This document shows, one piece after another, positions 1-5,017 of a DNA stretch of 7,258 nt; the first letter of the stretch is position 1; every line of letters begins with the position of its first letter. Source of the stretch: Planctomycetaceae bacterium (GTDB lineage Bacteria > Planctomycetota > Planctomycetia > Pirellulales > Thermoguttaceae); contig JAITST010000098.1 of the NCBI GenBank assembly GCA_031287585.1, positions 1-7,258 on the forward strand. Direction: 5' to 3'. The notes under the pieces were generated by a model. It worked only from the letters and a program-made list of their open reading frames with translations, made no database searches and was not told where the DNA came from. The position numbers were made by a program, and so were the translations under genes.

Positions 1-385
<385 letters not shown>

Positions 386-390
386 CGTAA

Positions 391-417
391 GCATCCGAGT
401 CTCCTGACTCAGGGTGT
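391..417 (+). other. Hairpin just after the 23S rRNA 3' end
   Basis: Perfect stem GAGTC (397-401) with GACTC (406-410) and a TCCT loop. It extends outwards, past a bulged A411, by CC/GG and further mostly Watson-Crick or G-U pairs to 391/417. No T-run follows, so it is not an intrinsic terminator. It may be a processing structure for the 23S-5S precursor; that role is inferred from position only. Confidence 0.45.
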
Positions 418-485
418 ACGTTAAACTACAAAAGTCATCAATTTAAGTAAAATATAGATTGTCACTCTTGCGAACCATATATGCG

Positions 486-511
486 ATAACGCAGTTGAGA
501 AATTGCGTTAT
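486..511 (+). other. Hairpin just before the 5S rRNA
   Basis: An 8-bp perfect stem pairs ATAACGCA (486-493) with TGCGTTAT (504-511) around a 10-nt loop. It ends about five bases before the predicted 5' end of the 5S rRNA. A double-stranded element here would be a natural processing site for separating 5S from the 23S-5S precursor. The pairing is seen directly; the function is inferred. The rest of the 23S-5S spacer (386-515) shows no tRNA. Confidence 0.45.
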
Positions 512-515
512 TGAT

Positions 516-624
516 TTCCGGTAATTATATCCGAAAGGTCACACCTGTTCCCATCCCGAATACAGTAGTTAAGCTTTCGGAGCCAATGATAGTAGTAAAA
601 CTGCGAAAGTAGGTATTGCCGGTT
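516..624 (+). rRNA. rrf: 5S ribosomal RNA (short, planctomycete-type)
   Basis: The conserved core is readable: AAAGGTCACACCTGTTCCCA (helix II and loop B, 534-553), CCCGAATACAGTAGTTAAGC (loop C and helix III), and GCGAAAGTAGG (loop E and helix V side, 603-613). The terminal helix I pairs CCGGTAAT (518-525) with ATTGCCGG (615-622), eight pairs including one G-U, which fixes the ends within a few bases. Total length is about 109 nt against the usual 115-120. The shortening is in the helix IV arm, about 6 nt shorter than in E. coli by eye alignment. Unusually short 5S rRNAs of roughly this length are a known trait of planctomycetes, which supports the taxonomic call. It follows the 23S by ~130 nt and is presumably co-transcribed with it. 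Confidence 0.93.
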
Positions 625-660
625 TTTTTTATTTCTTGCGTTTTATAACCGGAAACGGTT
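619..660 (+). terminator. Possible rRNA operon terminator region (5S stem plus T8, then a hairpin)
   Basis: The 3' arm of 5S helix I (CCGG, 619-622) runs straight into eight Ts (623-630), so the 5S terminal helix plus U-tract could serve as the terminator. A separate 5-bp hairpin AACCG-GAAA-CGGTT (647-660) follows but lacks a T-run behind it on this strand. No classical terminator is seen further on. Both structures are direct observations; the role is inferred. Confidence 0.4.
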
Positions 661-695
661 GTGCGGTAATAAAATAATTGGTCTGAATGTATTTG

Positions 696-723
696 TTGTT
701 AAAAAAGAGCATCACAATATAAC
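696..723 (+). promoter_or_regulatory. Weak sigma70-like promoter candidate
   Basis: TTGTTA (696-701), a 16-nt spacer and TATAAC (718-723) lie about 70 bases before the ATG of the downstream gene. The match is moderate and the surroundings are AT-rich, where chance matches are frequent. No other convincing promoter is visible in the 625-790 gap. Confidence 0.3.
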
Positions 724-790
724 ATCGGTTTTTATAGGAGTAGGCGGCTAATTTGCCATATATTAAATAGTGTTACTAGAGTCCAGATTT

Positions 791-1618
791 ATGAGACAAA
801 CATCAGTTTTTATTCCGTTTTTTGCTATCGTTTTACTTTTTTTTCCTGACACGTTGTGTTGGGCTATGGATGCTGAAACTCAAAAGGTACTCACACGTCT
901 TGAAAAATTATGGGAAATTCAAAAAAGCGAAATCGTGACTGCCCATATCGTTTTTCGACAAGCACACGGGCAGAAACTTGCGGTAAATACGATGAAGCCG
1001 CTAATTCCGCAGCAAGTAGAGGATGTTGTATATTCGATTGATTATTCGTCGCCAGAGAATGCGTTCGAGCAATTGATTGCCAAATTGCTCAACAATGTTA
1101 CTATGCCTTCCGGCATATCTAATACTGAAATTTTTTATGCATCACCGAAGTACTTGGTTCGATCGGCTATTCCGCCTCAATATGCAGAACAAAATAATAC
1201 ATCTCTTGAATTTGAAACAAATGTCTTTGATGGAAATCAGAGAATTGAGGTATATCCTCTCAATAATCAAGTCTATATCTTGAAGCCGGAAATGAGGTTC
1301 TCGTTAGATGTATTTAGATTGTCTGCTCCATTTAGGAGAAAAGATGCTATAAAAAAGTCTCAATTTTCACTTTCATTGGAAGGTTTGCGTTCAACACACG
1401 AGACTTCAGATTGGATTGGTACGATGCTGTTTGATGTTGAATCAGGAATCACGAAGGACTTAAAGAGTTTGGACAAGCCGGAAAAATCAGGTGACAATAT
1501 AGGTCGAAGCCGATATGAACGTTGTTTATTCACTACTTCAAGTTCTATTGTATTTCCACGCCTTTCTGTGCAAGTCGAGTTTGAAAAAAAGAAGCAATTA
1601 TTGCAGAAATCATTTTAA
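791..1618 (+). CDS. Exported protein of unknown function, probably frameshifted at its 3' end
   Basis: Not recognised as a named family. The ATG at 791 is preferred over an upstream in-frame GTG at 770, because it begins directly with a signal peptide: MRQTSV, a hydrophobic core (FIPFFAIVLLFF), then a signal peptidase I site after LCWA (about residue 23). An AGAG at 778-781 is only a weak ribosome-binding site. The mature part starts with a helix (ETQKVLTRLEKLWEIQ) and continues as alternating beta-type segments, vaguely like planctomycete secreted proteins with a LolA/LolB-like fold; this is a low-confidence impression. As read, the protein ends in the low-complexity tail EKKKQLLQKSF. Stepping back one frame in the A7 run (1584-1590) gives KKEAIIAEIILIDEGNF before a TAA at 1636-1638, a far more protein-like beta ending. 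A lost A is therefore likely, by mutation or sequencing error. It sits in an AT-rich block between the rRNA genes and a clearly broken gene. Confidence 0.6.
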   Translation: MRQTSVFIPFFAIVLLFFPDTLCWAMDAETQKVLTRLEKLWEIQKSEIVTAHIVFRQAHGQKLAVNTMKPLIPQQVEDVVYSIDYSSPENAFEQLIAKLLNNVTMPSGISNTEIFYASPKYLVRSAIPPQYAEQNNTSLEFETNVFDGNQRIEVYPLNNQVYILKPEMRFSLDVFRLSAPFRRKDAIKKSQFSLSLEGLRSTHETSDWIGTMLFDVESGITKDLKSLDKPEKSGDNIGRSRYERCLFTTSSSIVFPRLSVQVEFEKKKQLLQKSF

Positions 1619-1638
1619 TTGATGAAGGCAACTTCTAA

Positions 1639-2201
1639 AAACTCAACCTTTTCGTTCAGCAAGTTCCTGATTTTACGAGGTTTGCTATTTTGAACCGATA
1701 GGTTTTTAGAAGATACCGAGAGTTTATTTTTTCTCCTACCCGTGAAAGAGAAACTGGAATTTGGCAGAAAAGTTGGCAATATGATTTTGTTATTAAATGT
1801 CCCGATGAGATGGACATTCTTTCTGCTCCTTTGCGTATTGGCTTTATTTCGGGTAATTTTCCTCCGACAGAATTCACATTGATACTTTCCAAAACTTTTG
1901 ATATTGATGCGTCAAGTCAAATACTCTTCCCAGACATAATGGTCACACAAAAATATAATCGTACCGTTTCGCTCCAATCTGCCGACGATTTTCAATTTGA
2001 GATAACTTCTTTGACTTGCGATAATAATTCGTTTGTCGTCTCACATAAGTCTGGTGTTGCAAAACAACATTGGGTTGAGATTTCATTTGTACCACAGTTA
2101 GCGGGTGAACAAAAAGGATTTATTGGTATTTAGAGACAACGCACCCTGAATCAAAAATGCTTAGCATTGATTTGATAGGTACTTCGGTTGACTTACCTTG
2201 A
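1639..2201 (+). pseudogene. Decayed gene for an exported protein with DUF1573-like tandem Ig-type domains
   Basis: No single frame spans this region, but protein-like text continues across breaks. In frame with 1639 it reads VQQVPDFTRFAILNR, then TAG at 1699-1701. The same frame is open again from 1702 to a TAG at 2131-2133, with segments such as IGFISGNFPPTEFTLILSKT, SSQILFPDIMVTQKYNRTVS and FQFEITSLTCDNNSF. A -1 step near 2125 then gives LETTHPESKMLSIDLIGTS, ending at TGA 2199-2201. The order 'strand, P/S-x-x-x-x-F, strand, I-T-S-(L/V)-x-C, V-x-I-x-F-V-P-x-x-x-G, ETxxP, I-x-L-x-G' is what I associate with planctomycete DUF1573-type Ig-like repeats. At least two lesions are needed, plus one just upstream in the preceding gene. 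The 5' boundary is uncertain: it may once have been continuous with the upstream reading frame. It converges on the minus-strand dehydrogenase. Repeated sequencing errors are the alternative explanation. Confidence 0.55.
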
Positions 2202-2261
2202 TTCTGTCTTCCATGTTACGACCAAGTAGAAAAACACGTCTTGTTCATCAGGTCTTGCGTT

Positions 2262-2975
2262 TCAAAATTTATCGTAAATCATTTTCGGTAACAATTGTAG
2301 CAAAATCGCAAGCAGCCGCCAGCGTTTGGTGACATACGCAACCTTCTTTTTCTTTGAGATTGCTTTGATTATTTGTTTCGCCGCCTTTTTTGCGGGCGCG
2401 ACCCAGAACAGACCGTTACCTTTTGCCATCGCGGTATCGACCAGACCGGGGCGTATGTCTGTTATGAAGATAGGCAGTTTTAACGATGCCGTCTTTTGTC
2501 TTGCTGCTTCGAGATAGTTTATTTGGTATGCCTTCGACGCGTTGTATGCGGGTGCGATACGGCTGCCGCGAAGACCGGCGATTGAACTTATCGCAACCAA
2601 GTGTCCATACTTCTGTTGCTCGAAAAAATGTAACGCCCAATCACAAACGCGAGTAAAACCAACAACATTTGTTGTTATCGCGGGTTGTTCGAGTGCGAAG
2701 TCGAAATTGCCGTTCAAGTTACCCGTACCCGCACTAATAATAAGCAAGTCAAGCCCGCCTAACTCCGTTACTAATTGCTCCAAATTTTCAACCACGCTCT
2801 CGGTTTTCGTAACATCAAACGCTTTGACAATAAAATTCTCTTTGACCGTTTTCAATTCGTCAAGCAACTCCACACGCCTGCCTGTGATACCAACGCAATA
2901 ACCATCGTCCGCCAACAACATCGCCAGTTCTCTGCCAATTCCAGAAGTGGCACCAATCACAATCGCTTTTTTCAT
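2262..2975 (-). CDS. Short-chain dehydrogenase/reductase (SDR), NAD(P)-dependent
   Basis: A classical SDR of 237 residues, a normal family length. Rossmann-fold motifs are in order: the glycine-rich GATSGIG (residues 8-14) for dinucleotide binding; TGRR after beta-2 (31-34), whose arginines suggest NADP(H) preference; DVT (54-56); SAG (81-83) in place of the usual NAG; the active-site Asn (N103); Ser131 in the ISSIAG segment; YNASK with Tyr144 and Lys148; and IRPGLVDT (174-181). The Ser-Asn-Tyr-Lys tetrad is complete, so it should be an active oxidoreductase. The substrate cannot be told. The C-terminus (KRWRLLAILLQLLPKMIY) is basic then hydrophobic and may associate with the membrane, as in several SDRs of this type. 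The ATG at 2975 is chosen because it starts MKKAIVIGATSGIG directly; a TTG at 3014 would add 13 residues without homology. No strong ribosome-binding site is seen. It is monocistronic and divergent from the prepilin operon. Confidence 0.9.
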   Translation of the reverse strand: MKKAIVIGATSGIGRELAMLLADDGYCVGITGRRVELLDELKTVKENFIVKAFDVTKTESVVENLEQLVTELGGLDLLIISAGTGNLNGNFDFALEQPAITTNVVGFTRVCDWALHFFEQQKYGHLVAISSIAGLRGSRIAPAYNASKAYQINYLEAARQKTASLKLPIFITDIRPGLVDTAMAKGNGLFWVAPAKKAAKQIIKAISKKKKVAYVTKRWRLLAILLQLLPKMIYDKF

Positions 2976-3177
2976 CGTTCTGTTTTTTGTTAAAAAATAT
3001 GAACATACGTTCAAGGTATAATGCGAGAATTACGTCGTATCGCGGCGCAGCCGCAACCAAAATGTCGACAATGAAACGAACACGTATCGCACTCGCGGCA
3101 CCGCAACGGGTTGCAGATATACTACGAATTGTGAGTTGTATCCATCAACACCACTAAAAATTCTACGACACCAGATG

Positions 3178-3207
3178 ATTATAATATAGTTGGTACGTCA
3201 TTGTCAA
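3178..3207 (-). promoter_or_regulatory. Sigma70-like promoter reading left (towards the SDR gene)
   Basis: On the minus strand TTGACA (3207-3202), an exact -35 consensus, is followed after 18 bases by TATAAT (3183-3178), an exact -10 consensus. Transcription would start near 3171 and leave a leader of about 195 nt before the ATG at 2975. This is the strongest promoter match in the window by consensus. Confidence 0.65.
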
Positions 3208-3298
3208 TGACCACTCGAACACCGAAATGAAATCGTTTAATCAGACATTACCCATTCAATAATTACCGTATGGAAGTGTAAAACTTTTATTTCCCCTA

Positions 3299-3327
3299 TT
3301 GACTTTGTGTGTGTTATCATGTAAAAT
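3299..3327 (+). promoter_or_regulatory. Sigma70-like promoter of the prepilin/lipoprotein operon
   Basis: TTGACT (3299-3304), a 17-base spacer and TAAAAT (3322-3327) give five of six matches in each box at ideal spacing. The start would fall near 3334, about 65 bases before the ATG at 3400. The -10 box overlaps the right half of a perfect inverted repeat. Confidence 0.65.
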
Positions 3328-3334
3328 AACACAC
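3309..3334 (+). promoter_or_regulatory. Perfect 9-bp inverted repeat over the -10 box: operator candidate
   Basis: GTGTGTTAT (3309-3317) and ATAACACAC (3326-3334) are exact reverse complements separated by 8 bases. The left arm lies in the -35/-10 spacer and the right arm covers the end of the -10 box and the predicted start site. Centre-to-centre arm distance is 17 bases, between one and two helical turns. A dimeric repressor bound here would block RNA polymerase. The repeat is seen directly; the regulator is not in the window. Confidence 0.5.
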
Positions 3335-3338
3335 TTAC

Positions 3339-3361
3339 GCTTGCGATATGTTTCCGCAAGC
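3339..3361 (+). other. 5'-UTR hairpin of the prepilin mRNA
   Basis: GCTTGCG (3339-3345) pairs perfectly with CGCAAGC (3355-3361) around a 9-base loop. It would sit about five bases from the predicted 5' end of the transcript, a position where stem-loops are known to protect mRNAs from decay. No T-run follows, so it is not a terminator. Confidence 0.45.
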
Positions 3362-3399
3362 AACAATAACACCAAAACTTTTCACGAAAGGAAAGTAAA

Positions 3400-4446
3400 A
3401 TGACAAATTACGTAAAATCACAAATTAACCAAATGTTAAAATGGGGGGGGGGCGCAGTTTACGGTAAATGTGATATTCGCCGTTCTCGTTCGGCTTTTAC
3501 CCTGGTTGAACTTCTTGTTGTTATCGCCATTATTGGTGTTCTAATCGCTTTGCTCTTGCCCGCTGTGCAAGCCGCCCGTGAGGCGGCGAGGCGTATGCAG
3601 TGTACCAATAATCTGAAACAAATTATGCTCGGTTGGCACAACTATGCTGACATCCATTCAGGTGATTTTCTTGGAACAACAATGGCGAGTGTTCCAAATA
3701 TGCTCACCAATCCGAAAGGTCATACCTGGGTTCCCCGACTTTGGGCTTATACGGAACAAACAACTCTTCGTGATCAATACGCGTTTAGTACGGAGTGGTA
3801 TAACGACGCAAACAACAAACTTTTTATGGACCCGCTTTTTGCCAAAGTGGACTGGTACTGGTGTCCTTCTAACCGCAAAGGGGCAATGTACACTGCCGAT
3901 GCGAATACACGATGCCGCGGAAATTACCTCGTCAATTACGGAAACGATATTCTTTGGACAGGTGCCGGTAGTGGTAAGACTCCGCCTTACAAAAACGCGA
4001 CATTCAAAGGTGCTCCGTTTGTAATGAACCTGATTCAAAATTTCAGCAGCATTACCGATGGACTTTCCAATACTCTATTTATGTCGGAAGGTCTCATCGT
4101 TGAAAATGACAGCAACTTGGGCGGATGGGGGTCCTTTCTTGACCCGCGCGACACAACCAATATGTTTATGACATTACAAACGCCTAACAGCACCGTGCCT
4201 GATTCAATGTCACAAAGCGGCGGATGCTGCGGAACAAAACCCTGTGAAGGAGCCACGCCTGAATTGTGTATCACCCTTCCCAAATCGTCTTACGATCAGT
4301 ACCGCGCCGCACGGAGTAAACATTCGGGCGGTGTTAATGCTGGTCTTGGCGATGGTTCGATTCGATTCTTCACAAACACCGTTTCGTTGAATACGTGGGT
4401 CGCCGTCGGCTCGTCGCAGGGCGGCGAAACGGAATGTACACCGTAA
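3400..4446 (+). CDS. DUF1559 family prepilin-like protein (type II/IV N-terminal methylation motif)
   Basis: A 348-residue protein with the two hallmarks of the planctomycete DUF1559 (SBP_bac_10-like) family. At the N-terminus is a prepilin motif: a basic RRSRSA leader, then FTLVELLVVIAIIGVLIALL, with predicted cleavage between Ala32 and Phe33 (Ala rather than the commoner Gly at -1) and the conserved Glu at mature position 5 (E37). It is followed by PAVQAAREAARRMQCTNNLKQ (54-74). At the C-terminus is HSGGVNAGLGDGSIRFF, matching the family's H-x-GG-x-N-x-x-x-x-DGS-x-R-F signature. WCPSN and SGGCCGTKPC supply cysteines that may form disulfides outside the cytoplasm. It is expected to be anchored in the inner membrane or assembled as a pseudopilin; the exact role of the family is not established. 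GAAAGGA (3386-3392), 7 bases before ATG, is a good ribosome-binding site. A G10 tract encodes W15-G16-G17-G18-A19 in an unusually long leader. The lipoprotein follows after 48 bases. Confidence 0.93.
   Translation: MTNYVKSQINQMLKWGGGAVYGKCDIRRSRSAFTLVELLVVIAIIGVLIALLLPAVQAAREAARRMQCTNNLKQIMLGWHNYADIHSGDFLGTTMASVPNMLTNPKGHTWVPRLWAYTEQTTLRDQYAFSTEWYNDANNKLFMDPLFAKVDWYWCPSNRKGAMYTADANTRCRGNYLVNYGNDILWTGAGSGKTPPYKNATFKGAPFVMNLIQNFSSITDGLSNTLFMSEGLIVENDSNLGGWGSFLDPRDTTNMFMTLQTPNSTVPDSMSQSGGCCGTKPCEGATPELCITLPKSSYDQYRAARSKHSGGVNAGLGDGSIRFFTNTVSLNTWVAVGSSQGGETECTP
3443..3452 (+). repeat. G10 homopolymer inside the prepilin gene: possible contingency tract
   Basis: Ten consecutive Gs lie in codons 15-19 (TGG GGG GGG GGC), ahead of the prepilin cleavage site. 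No other G run of this length occurs in the window. A gain or loss of one G would put the whole mature protein out of frame. No alternative in-frame start is evident between the tract and the FTLVE motif. Confidence 0.85.
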
Positions 4447-4494
4447 TGTTTTATGTTTTTTTACACCAGAAACGCGAAAGTAAGGAAAATTATT

Positions 4495-4902
4495 ATGACT
4501 ACTCAAGTTCGTTTTGTTTTGTTGCTTTGTTTATCATTACCGTTCGTCGGTTGTACCCAAAACAATCAGGTGACGGTATCGGGAACGGTTAAAGTTGACA
4601 ATTCACCGGTTCCCGGCGGGTTTATTTCGTTTACCGCGCCGGACGGTTCCACCGCCACCGATGGAGCGGAAATCGTAAACGGTCATTATAAAATCAAAAC
4701 GGTTCGCGGTGAGAAGAAAGTCAAAATTCGCGGAACGAAAAACGTGCCGACGACGGTTTACGACGCGGTTTCCAAAAAAACATACACCGGGGAAGAACCT
4801 GTTCTCATTACACCGCCTGTATACGAAACGGATAATAGTCCGCTCAAAGTTACCATCGAAAAAAACGGGGAAGTTCACGATTTTGACATTCCGTCGAAAT
4901 AA
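4495..4902 (+). CDS. Small lipoprotein with a carboxypeptidase-regulatory-like (Ig/transthyretin-like) domain
   Basis: A 135-residue exported protein. The signal is MTTQVRFVLLLCLSLPFVGC, with a lipobox-like FVGC and lipidation expected at Cys20 (Phe at -3 is less common than Leu). The mature part starts VTVSGTVKVDNSPVPGGFISFTA (about 25-47), then GAEIVNGHYKIKTVRGEKKVKIRG (56-79) and ends PLKVTIEKNGEVHDFDIPSK. This 'VSGTV-x-V-D-x-x-PVPGG-x-I-x-F ... G-x-Y-x-I' pattern is the one seen in the many small planctomycete lipoproteins that sit right behind DUF1559 genes. It forms a beta-sandwich and probably binds or scaffolds something at the membrane; no enzymatic residues are recognised. AAGGA (4482-4486), 8 bases before ATG 4495, decides the start over an earlier ATG at 4453. 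It is the second gene of the operon and is closed by the terminator at 4941. Confidence 0.88.
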   Translation: MTTQVRFVLLLCLSLPFVGCTQNNQVTVSGTVKVDNSPVPGGFISFTAPDGSTATDGAEIVNGHYKIKTVRGEKKVKIRGTKNVPTTVYDAVSKKTYTGEEPVLITPPVYETDNSPLKVTIEKNGEVHDFDIPSK

Positions 4903-4940
4903 TGTTACAATCATTTACGGGCACCGCAATGTAGGATAAA

Positions 4941-4979
4941 CCCCTGTTCTTGGTGAACAGGGGAATTTTTAGTTTTTTT
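4941..4979 (+). terminator. Strong intrinsic terminator of the prepilin/lipoprotein operon
   Basis: A perfect 9-bp stem CCCCTGTTC (4941-4949) with GAACAGGGG (4955-4963), a 5-base loop, then AATTTTT and a second run of seven Ts (4973-4979). It lies 38 bases after the lipoprotein stop and 39 bases before the next start codon, so it separates two transcription units. Confidence 0.92.
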
Positions 4980-5017
4980 ACATTACAACAATAGACTCAT
5001 TTGAGAAGGAGAAAAAA

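Larger units (their letters stand above)
2976..3399. other. Divergent intergenic regulatory region
   Basis: These 424 bases separate the leftward dehydrogenase from the rightward prepilin operon. They contain a promoter on each strand, a 9-bp palindrome and a 5'-UTR hairpin, listed separately. The dehydrogenase leader (2976 to about 3171) is long, near 195 nt, and carries a GCGGC-GCA-GCCGC hairpin (3042-3054) and an 8-base direct repeat CGTATCGC (3036-3043 and 3083-3090). It does not resemble a riboswitch I know. No open frame in this stretch looks like a gene. Confidence 0.5.

Noticed and set aside
386..515. A tRNA in the 23S-5S spacer
   Set aside because: No acceptor stem, anticodon arm or GTTC-type T-loop is readable; only two simple hairpins are present.
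1770..1875. Hydrophobic frame (RWTFFLLLCVLALFRVIF) that looks like a membrane segment
   Set aside because: It overlaps the longer open frame from 1702 to 2133 that reads as Ig-like sequence, ends soon after and has no start or ribosome-binding site of its own.
2109..2130. Programmed -1 frameshift at the A-rich run in the DUF1573-like region
   Set aside because: The zero frame reads CAA AAA GGA, which is not a proper X-XXY-YYZ slippery site. Other lesions upstream show that the gene is broken rather than recoded.
2326..2901. Several plus-strand open frames opposite the SDR gene
   Set aside because: They are antisense shadows. The minus-strand frame carries a full set of SDR motifs, while these have no recognisable domains or ribosome-binding sites.
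3017..3022. TATAAT on the plus strand as a promoter for the prepilin operon
   Set aside because: No -35 box at 16-19 bases, and it lies almost 380 bases before the gene, whereas 3299-3327 has both boxes at ideal spacing.
3036..3090. Direct repeat CGTATCGC as part of a CRISPR or iteron array
   Set aside because: Only two 8-base copies with unequal surroundings; no regular spacing or further units.
3658..4038. Overlapping 126-codon frames on both strands within the DUF1559 gene
   Set aside because: Both are shadows of the DUF1559 frame, which matches family signatures at its N- and C-termini.
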